Positions 18,159 through 26,568 of a stretch of DNA of 64,000 bases are shown here, in pieces. The translations under genes were made by a program, and so were the position numbers. Within the stretch, counting starts at the first letter, position 1. Every line of letters begins with the position of its first letter. The notes beneath the pieces are model-generated. The model saw only the letters and a program-made list of their open reading frames with translations. It made no database searches and was not told the DNA's origin. The stretch spans positions 1-64,000 of the forward strand of contig CACZEK010000007.1 of assembly GCA_902780135.1 (NCBI GenBank), given 5' to 3'. The DNA is from an uncultured bacterium (lineage in GTDB: Bacteria > Verrucomicrobiota > Lentisphaeria > Victivallales > UBA1829).

Positions 18159-19244
18159 ATGACAAAGGAAAACAATGTCAATCCTGACGATATGGTTAAA
18201 CAGCGGACTTATGCACAATACAGAGTTGACAATATTTTCAATTTAATAGAACAGTTCCGAACGTTCCAGTTATGCGACATGTTTTTCTATCGGGGACATG
18301 CGGATGAGAAATGGACCCTGGAATCATCGTATGATCGTTATAAAAAGATAAAAGGTCCCCCGCCAGGCGTGTTTTTTTCGAAGAATTATTCTTGCGACAG
18401 CGTTCTTTTTCAAGGAGAGCTTGCGGCAATCAAGTACGAGCTGGCAACCAATGATTCTTTTCGTAATACTCGCCATCCCAAGATAGAAGTTTTATCCGAA
18501 ATGCAGCATTACGGTTCTTCGACGAGGTTTTTAGATGTAACAGAATCTTTAGGCGTTGCTTTGTTTTTCGCCATTGCAGAGAACTCCGGCAAAAACAATG
18601 CTGCAATCTGGGCAATCAACAAAAATGTATTGCTCCGTAATTTCATTCATGCGAAAAATAGTTTCACTCCGCCAAGCGATAAGAAGGACTACTGTTTTTT
18701 TAATCCGCGAACGAAAAAAGAGTTCCACATAAATGAATTACATCTATACCATATAAATTCCTATGAATTTGAGCTTGATTTTAATGAACAATTTTGCGAT
18801 TATGCAGAATTAATCATAGGAAACAACGATGTAATCAATCCTTCCTCTGGAAGTTTATATTGCACCGTATATCCCGGTGTATTCCCCGTTCGTCCAACGA
18901 TCTTTAATGAACGTCTCCATGCTCAAAACGGGTTGTTTTTGCTGCAACAATCTTTGGAGTATTCTTTTATGGACAACCTGCTTGGTACCCTGAACATATC
19001 TTTTTCGGATTTTGAAAAAGATGTTTCTTTGTCTGATTCTAATATGATAGACATAACAAATGAAACGGACATAATACGAATCTTCAATACAGCTTTGGTC
19101 AAATTCATTATTCCTCCCGATGAATTCAAGAATTGCGAAACTGTGTTGAAAACAATGAACGTAAACTACAAGACCCTTTTCCCGGACAAATACGGCATAA
19201 TAAAAACAGCTGAAAAGAAATATTTCCCCGTCTTTTATTTTTAA
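18159..19244 (+). CDS. FRG-domain protein, AT-rich and probably acquired
   Basis: The 361-aa protein contains the FRG domain: FFYRGHADEKWTLESS with the Phe/Tyr-Arg-Gly motif (about 42-58) and the downstream MQHYGSSTRFLDVTESLGVALFFAI block (about 122-146). The domain's activity is not established. Base composition is clearly lower in GC than all neighbours and codon use is A/T-ending, which suggests transfer. AAAGGAAG precedes ATG 18159. An intrinsic terminator follows at 19277. Being a lone acquired gene next to surface-glycan genes, it could be a defence gene; that is inference only. Confidence 0.85.
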   Translation: MTKENNVNPDDMVKQRTYAQYRVDNIFNLIEQFRTFQLCDMFFYRGHADEKWTLESSYDRYKKIKGPPPGVFFSKNYSCDSVLFQGELAAIKYELATNDSFRNTRHPKIEVLSEMQHYGSSTRFLDVTESLGVALFFAIAENSGKNNAAIWAINKNVLLRNFIHAKNSFTPPSDKKDYCFFNPRTKKEFHINELHLYHINSYEFELDFNEQFCDYAELIIGNNDVINPSSGSLYCTVYPGVFPVRPTIFNERLHAQNGLFLLQQSLEYSFMDNLLGTLNISFSDFEKDVSLSDSNMIDITNETDIIRIFNTALVKFIIPPDEFKNCETVLKTMNVNYKTLFPDKYGIIKTAEKKYFPVFYF

Positions 19245-19276
19245 TCTTTTTTCACAGGAAATTCAGACACGAAAAA

Positions 19277-19314
19277 CCCGGGATGGATTTGAGGTCCATT
19301 CCGGGTGATTTTTT
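19277..19314. terminator. Bidirectional intrinsic terminator between FRG gene and hydA
   Basis: An 11-bp stem (CCCGGGATGGA / TCCATTCCGGG with one G-T pair), 7-nt loop, then TGATTTTTT on the plus strand. An A5 run before the stem provides a T run for the minus strand too, so it can end both convergent units. Confidence 0.85.
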
Positions 19315-19323
19315 GCTTGCGTG

Positions 19324-19360
19324 GCGCACTCTGTCAGGTTCGAGTCCTGACAGGATGCGC
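19324..19360. repeat. tRNA T-arm-like hairpin
   Basis: GCGCA / TGCGC (5 bp) encloses CTGTCAGG / CCTGACAG (8 bp) with loop TTCGAGT, which exactly matches a tRNA T loop. There is no D arm, anticodon arm or CCA, so it is not a tRNA. It lies just past the terminator at the edge of the AT-rich FRG gene and may be a tRNA-derived scar or an independent hairpin. Confidence 0.7.
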
Positions 19361-19407
19361 TTTGTCCGGGGCGCCTCGTTTCACGGTGACGCCCGGTTTA
19401 CGCCGCC

Positions 19408-21150
19408 TCAGAATTTCTTGCGGGCGGTGTACTTGGTGTGGAGGAGCTTGTGGGCCAAGTGGCTGCCGGGCTCGCCGAGGTATTCTTCGTAGAGCTTCTG
19501 GATGGATTTGTTCTGGTGGGACTTGCGGATCGGGTGATTCAGGTCGTCCTGATAGAGCGCTTCCATACGCTTCTTGATGATCTCGGTGTTGCCGTGGTGG
19601 TAGGGCTGGCCGCCGCCGTCGATGCAGCCGCCGGGGCACGCCATGATCTCGATGGCATGGTACTTGGCTTCACCGGCTTTGATCTTCTCGAGGAGCTTGC
19701 GGGCATTGCCGAGGCCGGAGCAGATCGCGGCTTTGAGCTTGATGCCGCCGACGTCGACTTCGGCTTCCTTGATGCCTTCGAGGCCGCGGACAGGCGTGTA
19801 GTCGATCTCCTGCACGTCCTTGCCGGAGAGGATGTCGGCCGCGGTACGGAGCGCGGCTTCGAGCACGCCGCCGGACGTACCGAAGATGGTGGCGGCGCCG
19901 GTGCCTTCTCCGAGCGGAGAATCGTATTCGGAATCCTCGAGCTTGTCGAACTGGATGCCGGCTTCGTGGAACATCTCGGCGAGCTCACGGGTGGTGAGGA
20001 CGATATCAACGTCGCGGACGCCGTCGCGGGTGAACTCGGGACGGGCGGCCTCGTACTTCTTGGCGAGGCAGGGCATGACGGAGACGACGATGAGGTCTTC
20101 CGGCTTGATGCCGGTCTTCTCGCAGTAGTAGCTCTTGGCGATCGCGCCGAACATCTGCTGCGGGGATTTGGCGGTGGAGGGCATGTAGGTGAGTTCGGGG
20201 AACTGATGTTCGAGGAACTTGACCCAGCCGGGGCAGCAGCTGGTGAGGATCGGGAGATTCTCGTTCTTCTTGATGCGTTCGATCAGCTCGGTGCCTTCTT
20301 CCATGATGGTGAGGTCGGCAGAGAAGTTGGTGTCGAACACCTTGTCCGCGCCGAGCATCTTCAGGGCGGTGACCATCTTGCCGGTGCTGATGGAGCCGGG
20401 TTCCATGCCGAAGGCCTCGCCGATGGCGACACGGACGGCCGGAGCGGTCTGGAAGACGACGGTCTTGGACTTGTCGTTGAGGGCGCGCCAGACGTCGTAC
20501 TTGTAGTTGATCTCGGTGAGAGCACCGACAGGGCACGCCTGGACGCACTGGCCGCAGAAGACGCACTGGGTGTCGGCGAGCTTCTTGAGGCCGGCGGGAG
20601 CGACGACGGCGTTGAATCCGCGGCCGACGCCGGAGAGGACGCCGACGGTCTGGATGTTGTTGCAGGCGTTTTCGCAGCGGCGGCACATGATGCATTTGTC
20701 AAGGTCGCGGCGGATGGCGGCGCTGCTCTCGTCGAGCTCGTACGTGGACTGCTCGCCGCTGTACTGCAGGTTGTGGACGCCGAGCTCTTCGGCGATCTTC
20801 TGGAGTTCGCAGTTCAGGCTCTTCGGGCAGGTGAGGCAATCCTTCGGGTGGTCCGAAAGGAGCAGGTCGAGGATGGCGCGGCGCGCGTTGATGGCGCGGA
20901 GCGTGTTGGTGTGGACGACCATGCCTTCCATGACGGGGGTGCAGCAGGCGGGCGCCAGGTTGGGGCGCTTTTCGACCTCGACGACGCAAATGCGGCAGGA
21001 GCCGCATCTGTGCTCGACGTGGAAGGCATCCATCTTGAAATGGCAGAGAGTCGGGATTTTGATATCGAGTTTTTCCGCGGCTTCGAGGATGGTGGAACCG
21101 GCCTCGACAGCGACGGCTTTGTCGTTGATGGTAAGATTGACGATGCTCAT
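19408..21150 (-). CDS. hydA: [FeFe]-hydrogenase catalytic subunit of the trimeric NADH-linked type
   Basis: The 580-aa subunit reduces protons or oxidises H2. Order of domains: N-terminal [2Fe-2S] (Cys 36, 49, 52, 70 region, CGSCRIC), His-Cys [4Fe-4S] HPKDCLTCPKSLNC (101-114), two-cluster ferredoxin CIMCRRCENAC (153-163) and CVFCGQCVQACP (196-207), then the H-cluster motifs TSCCPGW (303-309), MPCLAKKYE (359-367) and EIMACPGGCIDGGGQP (501-516), and a C-terminal small-subunit region ending KLLHTKY. The proton-relay and cluster Cys pair is intact. Together with HydB and HydC it should use NADH and reduced ferredoxin (electron confurcation) or run in reverse. It ends the hydCBA operon. Confidence 0.97.
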   Translation of the reverse strand: MSIVNLTINDKAVAVEAGSTILEAAEKLDIKIPTLCHFKMDAFHVEHRCGSCRICVVEVEKRPNLAPACCTPVMEGMVVHTNTLRAINARRAILDLLLSDHPKDCLTCPKSLNCELQKIAEELGVHNLQYSGEQSTYELDESSAAIRRDLDKCIMCRRCENACNNIQTVGVLSGVGRGFNAVVAPAGLKKLADTQCVFCGQCVQACPVGALTEINYKYDVWRALNDKSKTVVFQTAPAVRVAIGEAFGMEPGSISTGKMVTALKMLGADKVFDTNFSADLTIMEEGTELIERIKKNENLPILTSCCPGWVKFLEHQFPELTYMPSTAKSPQQMFGAIAKSYYCEKTGIKPEDLIVVSVMPCLAKKYEAARPEFTRDGVRDVDIVLTTRELAEMFHEAGIQFDKLEDSEYDSPLGEGTGAATIFGTSGGVLEAALRTAADILSGKDVQEIDYTPVRGLEGIKEAEVDVGGIKLKAAICSGLGNARKLLEKIKAGEAKYHAIEIMACPGGCIDGGGQPYHHGNTEIIKKRMEALYQDDLNHPIRKSHQNKSIQKLYEEYLGEPGSHLAHKLLHTKYTARKKF

Positions 21151-21172
21151 AGTAGTGTAATGCTCCTCTCGG

Positions 21173-23014
21173 TCAGATCTTGGCGATGGCGTGGAACTTG
21201 CAGGCGTTGAAGCACGCGCCGCACTTGATGCACTTTGCCTGGTTGATGGCGTGTTTCATCTTCTTCTCGCCGGAAATCGCGCCGACGGGGCAGCGCTTGG
21301 CGCAGAGACCGCAGCCGACGCACTTGTCGGTCACGTTGAACTGGATGAGGGCGGTGCAGACGCCGGCGGGGCAGCGGTGGTCCTTCACGTGCGCGAGATA
21401 TTCGTCCTCGAAGTTCGCGAGCGTGGAGAGGACCGGGTTCGGGGCCGTCTGGCCGAGGCCGCAGAGGGCGGTGTCCTTGATGGTGGCGGAGAGCGTTTTG
21501 AGCTTCTCGAGGATCTCCATGTTGCCTTCGCCGGAGGTGATCTTGTTCAGCAGCTCGAGCATGCGGCGGTTGCCGACGCGGCACGGGGTGCACTTGCCGC
21601 AGGATTCGTCGGCGGTGAAGTCGAGGAAGAACTTGGCGATGTTGACCATGCAGTCGTCCTCGTCCATGACGATCATGCCGCCGGATCCCATCATGGAGCC
21701 GATGGACTTGAGGGCTTCGTAGTCGATCTGGAGGTCGAGGTTCTTCCTGGTGATGCAGCCGCCGGAGGGACCGCCGGTCTGCACGGCCTTGAACTCGCGG
21801 CCGTCCTTGATGCCGCCGCCGATCTCGTAGATGATCTGGCGGAGGGTCATGCCCATCGGGACTTCGGCGAGGCCGACCTTGGAGATCTTGCCGGCGAGGG
21901 CGAAGACCTTCGTGCCGGGGGAGCCGGCGGTGCCGAGGCCCTTGAACCAGTCGGCGCCCTTGCGGATGATGGCGGCGATGCAGGCGTAGGTCTCGACGTT
22001 GTTGACGACGGTCGGGCGCTTCCAGAGGCCCTGGATGGCGGGGAACGGGGGCTTGAACGTGGGTTCGCCGCGCTGGCCTTCGATGGAGTGGATGAGGGCG
22101 GTCTCTTCGCCGCAGACGAACGCGCCGGCGCCGAACTTGATCTCAAGCTTGAAATCGAAGCCGCTGCCGAAGATGTTCTTGCCGAGGAAGCCTTTTTCCT
22201 CCGCCTGCTTGATGGCGTTTTCGAGGCGCTTCACCGCGAGCGGGTATTCCGCGCGGATGTAGATGACGCCGTTGTGCGCGCCGATCGCGTAGCCGCCGAT
22301 CGCCATGGCTTCGAGCACGGCGTTCGGGTCGCCTTCGAGCACGGCGCGGTCCATGAACGCGCCCGGGTCGCCTTCGTCGGCGTTGCAGATGATGAACTTT
22401 TCGCCTTCGGGCTGTGCGGCCGCGAAGGACCATTTTTTGCCGGTGGGGAAGCCCGCGCCGCCGCGTCCGCGGAGGTTGGAGGCGGAGATCACGTCGATGA
22501 CGTCCTGGGGCTTCATGCTGGTGACGACCTTCGCGAGGGCAGAATAGCCGCCTTCGGCGACGTACTGGTCGATGTCTTCGGGATTGATGCGGCCGGTGTT
22601 GCGGAGGACGATGCGCGCCTGGAGTTCGCCTTCGGCGGGCTGTTCGTCTTCGGGATAGTACCAGCAGCGGTCGATGGTGTGGGTGCCGGTGGCGGGAGCC
22701 TCGAGGCCGGCCTGCATGATGGCGGGGATCTGGTGCGGGGTCACGTCGCCGTAGATGATGCGCTTGCCCTTGTCGTCGGTGAGCATGATGACGGGCTCGG
22801 CGTAGCAGAGGCCCATGCAGCCGACTTCGACGACGTCGAAGGCTTCTTCGAGCTTGTGCTCGGCGATGTAGTCGTTGATGGCCTTCAGGACTTCGCCGGT
22901 GCCGGCGGCGATGCCGCACGTTCCCATGGAAACGAGCAGTTTGACGGGCGCGTGCTTGCGCGCCTTGAGGGCGGCCGCGTATTCCGCGAGCGCCGCAGGA
23001 GAGTCGATTCTCAT
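21173..23014 (-). CDS. hydB: Hydrogenase flavin/NADH subunit (NuoF-like)
   Basis: HydB is the NAD(H)-reacting subunit. The 613-aa protein has an N-terminal thioredoxin-like [2Fe-2S] domain (MGTCGIAAGTGEV...VGCMGLCYAEP), the FMN/NADH core with GRGGAGFPTGKKW and NADEGDPGAFMDR, a [4Fe-4S] motif ESCGKCTPCR, and a C-terminal two-cluster ferredoxin (CVGCGLCAKRCPVGAI, CIKCGACFNACKFHAI). This architecture is that of bifurcating HydABC rather than complex I NuoF. It lies 22 bp upstream of hydA. Confidence 0.96.
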   Translation of the reverse strand: MRIDSPAALAEYAAALKARKHAPVKLLVSMGTCGIAAGTGEVLKAINDYIAEHKLEEAFDVVEVGCMGLCYAEPVIMLTDDKGKRIIYGDVTPHQIPAIMQAGLEAPATGTHTIDRCWYYPEDEQPAEGELQARIVLRNTGRINPEDIDQYVAEGGYSALAKVVTSMKPQDVIDVISASNLRGRGGAGFPTGKKWSFAAAQPEGEKFIICNADEGDPGAFMDRAVLEGDPNAVLEAMAIGGYAIGAHNGVIYIRAEYPLAVKRLENAIKQAEEKGFLGKNIFGSGFDFKLEIKFGAGAFVCGEETALIHSIEGQRGEPTFKPPFPAIQGLWKRPTVVNNVETYACIAAIIRKGADWFKGLGTAGSPGTKVFALAGKISKVGLAEVPMGMTLRQIIYEIGGGIKDGREFKAVQTGGPSGGCITRKNLDLQIDYEALKSIGSMMGSGGMIVMDEDDCMVNIAKFFLDFTADESCGKCTPCRVGNRRMLELLNKITSGEGNMEILEKLKTLSATIKDTALCGLGQTAPNPVLSTLANFEDEYLAHVKDHRCPAGVCTALIQFNVTDKCVGCGLCAKRCPVGAISGEKKMKHAINQAKCIKCGACFNACKFHAIAKI

Positions 23015-23053
23015 ATTGGTAATTCTCCAGAATTAGTCTGTGGGTGGGGTCGA

Positions 23054-23581
23054 TCAGTCTTTGCAGTCATCCAGGAGGCCCTGGACCTTTTCCGCGGTCA
23101 TGTGGCCGTAGACCTTGCCGTTGACCATGACGACGGGAGCCATGCTGCACGCGCCGAGGCAGCGGAGGACGCCGAGGAAGAACTTTCCGTCGGGCGTGGT
23201 CTCGCCTTCGGAGACGCCGAGCTTGCGCTTGAGTTCGTCGACGACCTGCGCCGCGCCCTTGACGAAGCAGGCGGTGCCGGTGCAGACGTTGATGGCGTAG
23301 CGGCCGATCGGCTTGTCCGTGAAGAAGCTGTAGAAGCTGATCACGCCGTAGACTTCCGCGAGGGAGATGCCGAGACGTTCGGCGACGAACGACTGGACCT
23401 CGACGGGGAGATAGCCGAAGAGGGATTGAGCTTTGTGAAGCGTCTGGATCAGGAATCCGCGCTTACGGGTGGGGTTGTCCGCCAGGGGCAGACTCTTGAT
23501 GTAGGCGTCCAGCGCCTCCATCTGGGAGGATTTGCGGGAAGACATCTCGCAAACTCCGTTCACACAATGCATTTCACCCAT
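23054..23581 (-). CDS. hydC: Hydrogenase [2Fe-2S] subunit (NuoE-like)
   Basis: The 175-aa thioredoxin-like ferredoxin carries one [2Fe-2S] cluster on CTGTACF and CLGACSMAP, after the helical N-terminal domain (LIQTLHKAQSLFGYLPVEVQ). It passes electrons within the HydABC trimer. I chose ATG 23581, which has GGAGG 11 nt upstream; a TTG at 23599 overlaps that ribosome site and is unlikely. It is the first gene of hydCBA, with a promoter at 23661-23689. Confidence 0.95.
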   Translation of the reverse strand: MGEMHCVNGVCEMSSRKSSQMEALDAYIKSLPLADNPTRKRGFLIQTLHKAQSLFGYLPVEVQSFVAERLGISLAEVYGVISFYSFFTDKPIGRYAINVCTGTACFVKGAAQVVDELKRKLGVSEGETTPDGKFFLGVLRCLGACSMAPVVMVNGKVYGHMTAEKVQGLLDDCKD

Positions 23582-23660
23582 GTTTGAATGAGCCTCCAAT
23601 GTAGAGAGTTAGGGATATGGTTTAAGGTTGTGAAAAGGGACATTCGTGAAAATGTTCTGT

Positions 23661-23689
23661 AATATACTCCGTCCTTAACATAAAAACAA
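23661..23689 (-). promoter_or_regulatory. Promoter of hydCBA
   Basis: Minus strand TTGTTT (23689-23684), 17-nt spacer, TATATT (23666-23661), about 80 bp before hydC. A/T tracts lie upstream (23701-23745). Confidence 0.65.
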
Positions 23690-23815
23690 GTCCGATTCGA
23701 TAAAAAAATACTGAATTCTTCGACTTTTTTTTTTAATATTTAAAATGCGACGACTCCGGCAACGTTACGAAAACGCATGCCGGAGCCGGATGAAAAATTA
23801 AGGATGAAACGCGGA

Positions 23816-24403
23816 TCAGAAGATCGCGGCGTTCATGAGGGATTCGTTGAGGTTCTGCATCGACTGGAATACGCCGCCGAACACCTGTGCCTCTTCGGGC
23901 GTTATGTCATACATCATCTCCTCCTGCACGGCGGAGAGAAGTTCAAGCGAGGTCCCGGCGGAGTTGACGAGGCGGTCGCGCTGTTCCGGGCTCATCTGCT
24001 GGATGAACTGGCCGGCGTTCTGCGAGATGCCGTTCATGAACCCCGCGGCGATGTTCATGACCATGGCCATCTGCTGTTTTTCCTGCGGAGACGCTTCCCG
24101 GTAGGAGGCGAGGATGTCACGGGCGGCATTGACCGCCTCTTCGCGGGTGGGCATGTTCTGTCCCTGCATCGGGTTCATGGTGTTGATGCTGGAGTTGAGG
24201 TCGCGTCTCTGACGCTGGCGGCGCGGCTGCGGAGCGGGTTCCTCAACGACGGGTTCGGGTTCTTCGACGACGGGTTCCTCGACGACCACGACCGGGGTCG
24301 GCGCGACTTTGTCCTTGTGATTCTTCAGCAGGATGAATCCGCCGACGACGAGAGCGGCGGCCAGGATGAGGACGACGGGCAGGATGACGGTATTCTTGTT
24401 CAT
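23816..24403 (-). CDS. Single-span membrane protein of unknown function
   Basis: The 195-aa protein has an N-terminal signal anchor (VILPVVLILAAALVVGGFILL, residues 7-27), a Pro/Glu/Val-rich linker (VVVVEEPVVEEPEPVVEEP), a basic patch (RRQRQRR) and a helical domain rich in Met, Gln and Asn (residues 75-195). I chose ATG 24403 with AAGGA 8 nt upstream; a TTG two codons earlier is less likely. It has its own promoter (24443-24471). I recognise no family. The soluble part probably faces the periplasm. Confidence 0.75.
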   Translation of the reverse strand: MNKNTVILPVVLILAAALVVGGFILLKNHKDKVAPTPVVVVEEPVVEEPEPVVEEPAPQPRRQRQRRDLNSSINTMNPMQGQNMPTREEAVNAARDILASYREASPQEKQQMAMVMNIAAGFMNGISQNAGQFIQQMSPEQRDRLVNSAGTSLELLSAVQEEMMYDITPEEAQVFGGVFQSMQNLNESLMNAAIF

Positions 24404-24442
24404 GATCAAATTCCTTTTACGTTTTTTTTGTTATGCTACACT

Positions 24443-24471
24443 ACTAAACCACGTTTCCCGCGCATTGTCAA
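24443..24471 (-). promoter_or_regulatory. Promoter of the 24403 gene with upstream A/T palindrome
   Basis: Minus strand TTGACA (24471-24466), 17-nt spacer, TTTAGT (24448-24443). A self-complementary T9CGA6 tract lies just upstream (24482-24500) and could act as an UP element or bend. Confidence 0.65.
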
Positions 24472-24569
24472 GCAGAAATATCTTTTTTTTTCGAAAAAAG
24501 TTCTTTTTGACTGTGCGAAACGGAGAGGAATCCTCGTGCAGTTGATTGATTGTCGGAAATGTTTCGGGT

Positions 24570-25412
24570 TCAGGCGAGTTCGGCGGCATCGGCTTCCGGA
24601 TCCGGCTCCACGCCCTCGCTCGCCTTGATGTACTGGCCGCACAGGTAGCAGTTGCAGAAGAGATAGCAGAAGCAAAGCGCAACCAGAGAGAAGGTTATGC
24701 TGAACGAGAGCAGAACCCACGCGATGAGCGGCGGACACTGGCTGGAGATGGCCCTGAAGATCGCATTGGAGCCGAAAACGAGGCAGAAAACCCAATACGC
24801 GATCACCAGCATGCCGACGATCCCGAGCAGGAATTCCTTCCAAATCTTCAGCAGGAGCAGGACGGAGCGCCAGAGCATCTTGAATGGATTGACGGTCTTG
24901 TCACGAGTCAGCACTGGGATCACGATGCACATGGAGGCGACCCACATGAAATTAAACGGGGTAATCAGCAGGGACCAGGTTACAAGGCTCCAGAAATGGG
25001 AGGCGGCTGTGCGCCAGCCGCGTTTGAAATCCGCTTTCTGACCGTTCCATACGCGAATGATCTCGCTGTCCACCGTGAGCAGGAGAAAATTCGTGAGGAA
25101 CGTGCCGAGGAACTGGATGATCAGCGCGACAACGATGGTTATGCCCTTGTACTGGTTGTAGAATGCGTTGAACTCATCCTTCGTATGGCACGGCTGCCCC
25201 ATCAGAGCAGGATAAAGAAGGAAGCCGCAAAGGAACAGGCCGATGTAGAACACCACAAGCAGGAGGTCCACAGTGGCGAGTTTGAGCAGCACGGAGTCGC
25301 GGACGGAAATCAGGAGAGAGTTCTTCAGCATCCTGCGGACGGATTCAATCGAGGATTCGGATTTGGCAGGCGCGGGCGCGCCGGCGATGTCTATGGCATT
25401 TGAGGTAGTCAT
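24570..25412 (-). CDS. Six-span membrane protein partnered with a YtrA-type regulator
   Basis: The 280-aa protein has about six hydrophobic helices (for example LATVDLLLVVFYIGLFLCGFLL, IVVALIIQFLGTFLTNFLLL, FLLGIVGMLVIAYWVFCLVF, IAWVLLSFSITFSLVALCF). The C-terminal tail is acidic (EGVEPDPEADAAELA). GAAAGG precedes ATG 25412 by about 11 nt. It lies 31 bp downstream of a YtrA-like GntR gene, and such regulators usually control an adjacent transporter. No ABC ATPase is present here. Family not recognised. Confidence 0.75.
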   Translation of the reverse strand: MTTSNAIDIAGAPAPAKSESSIESVRRMLKNSLLISVRDSVLLKLATVDLLLVVFYIGLFLCGFLLYPALMGQPCHTKDEFNAFYNQYKGITIVVALIIQFLGTFLTNFLLLTVDSEIIRVWNGQKADFKRGWRTAASHFWSLVTWSLLITPFNFMWVASMCIVIPVLTRDKTVNPFKMLWRSVLLLLKIWKEFLLGIVGMLVIAYWVFCLVFGSNAIFRAISSQCPPLIAWVLLSFSITFSLVALCFCYLFCNCYLCGQYIKASEGVEPDPEADAAELA

Positions 25413-25443
25413 GATAAAAGAACCTTTCATTGGTTCGGTTGAT

Positions 25444-25851
25444 TCATTTGTTGTTTTTCGTGGAGACTGAGTGTTTCGCGGTCAGGTAGTCGGAAACGTC
25501 CTGCTCCGAAATGCCGAACATCCCGGCGGACGTGACCAGCGAGGCGAAGAGGGTATCCAGGTGGCGCCGTTTCTCGTCGTCGGTGAGCGCGCGGCGGGCG
25601 TCGTCATGCTCGGCAACGAAACAGCCCATGCCGCGGCGCGTTTCGATGAGCCCGGCAAGTTCGAGTTCGCGGTACGCTTTCGCCACCGTGTTCGGATTCA
25701 CGTTCAGCTCCGCGGTCACGTCACGGATCGAAGGGATCTTCTCGCCCGGCGCAAGCGCCCCGGAGAGGATCTTTCCGGAGAGCAGCTGGACGATCTGCCT
25801 GTAGATCGGGACCCCCGAAGAGAAGTTCAAGGTCAGTTCGGAAACATTCAT
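25444..25851 (-). CDS. GntR-family repressor, YtrA type
   Basis: This short 135-aa regulator has the N-terminal winged helix with PIYRQIVQLLSGKILSGALAPGEKIPSIRDVTAELNVNPNTVAKAYRELELAGLIETRRGMGCFV and only a small C-terminal helical part, as in the YtrA subfamily. It should bind the inverted repeat over its own -10 (25895-25918) and regulate itself and the downstream membrane gene. GGAGG lies upstream of ATG 25851. Confidence 0.93.
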   Translation of the reverse strand: MNVSELTLNFSSGVPIYRQIVQLLSGKILSGALAPGEKIPSIRDVTAELNVNPNTVAKAYRELELAGLIETRRGMGCFVAEHDDARRALTDDEKRRHLDTLFASLVTSAGMFGISEQDVSDYLTAKHSVSTKNNK

Positions 25852-25894
25852 GGTTTGAAATAACCTCCGTTGGTGTTAAGTGTGATTGTTTCGC

Positions 25895-25934
25895 AGTGTA
25901 CTATTAAAATAGCACACTAAAACACCAATGTCAA
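25895..25934 (-). promoter_or_regulatory. Promoter and overlapping operator of the YtrA-type operon
   Basis: Minus strand TTGACA (25934-25929), 17-nt spacer, TATTTT (25911-25906). The -10 lies inside a 24-nt inverted repeat, AGTGTGCTATT-TT-AATAGTACACT on the minus strand (one mismatch), a fit for a GntR dimer. A T7CGA6 palindrome (25947-25964) lies just upstream of the -35. Confidence 0.75.
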
Positions 25935-26097
25935 ACCGAATGTTTCATTTTTTTCGAAAAAAGTTGTTTATCAGCTCAAAAAAAGGCATCTTTGCCCATG
26001 GTACAGGGGAGAAAAGAGGGGAAACGGAAGGAAAGCGTCTAACCTTTCCCATTGAGAGCAGAAACGACTGCAAACAGAGAACAAGTCGATTTTTTCC

Positions 26098-26137
26098 CAA
26101 GTTTCAGTTAAATGGTATTCGATTTAACTGAAACTTG
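26098..26137 (-). repeat. 40-bp palindrome, copy 1 (locus A)
   Basis: Arms CAAGTTTCAGTTAAAT / ATTTAACTGAAACTTG around loop GGTATTCG; all 16 pairs are perfect. The GCGTACGCG-type tag is on the right side, so the element is inverted relative to copies 3-8. Confidence 0.95.
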
Positions 26138-26153
26138 CGTGCGTACGCGTGAA

Positions 26154-26405
26154 GGACAGAAACACGACCGTTTCGGATTGATTCGGGGGCGAAATCAAGC
26201 GCGTGTGCGCGGGAGGGACAGAAACACGACCGCTTCGGATTGATTCTGGGGGCAAAATCAAGCGCGTGTGCGCGGGAGGAAAAAACGATTGATGCCGGAA
26301 CCTCATCCTTTCCAAGGGGAACACGAAAGATGCCGGGACCTCATCCTTTCCAAGGGGAACACGAAAGATCCTGGGGCATCCTCCTCTCCAGGGGGAATTG
26401 GGGTG
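26154..26405. repeat. Tandem repeats of locus A
   Basis: Two copies of a 62-63-bp unit beginning GGACAGAAACACGACCG (from 26154 and 26216), then two 38-bp copies beginning TGCCGG and ending CACGAAAGA (26293-26330, 26331-26368) and a degenerate third. All lie between palindrome copies 1 and 2. No coding frame is convincing. The rest of 25852-26568 holds only the promoter, operator and palindromes. Confidence 0.85.
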
Positions 26406-26441
26406 GAAACAAGGACATAATGGCGTTAAGCAGAAAACAGT

Positions 26442-26481
26442 CAAGTTTCAGTTAAATGGTATTCGATTTAACTGAAACTTG
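26442..26481 (-). repeat. 40-bp palindrome, copy 2 (locus A)
   Basis: Identical to copy 1 including loop GGTATTCG. It lies 87 bp beyond the 3' end of the CYTH gene. The tag side is on the right (CACGTATGCGCGG). Confidence 0.95.
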
Positions 26482-26568
26482 CGGATACACACGTATGCGC
26501 GGATGCGTGTGCGAATGAATGACACCGTTTAACAGGAGCCGAATCTTTTGAATTCAGGGAAGCTCGAA

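Noticed and set aside
19324..19360. T-arm-like hairpin as a tRNA gene
   Set aside because: No D arm, anticodon arm or CCA end in the flanks.
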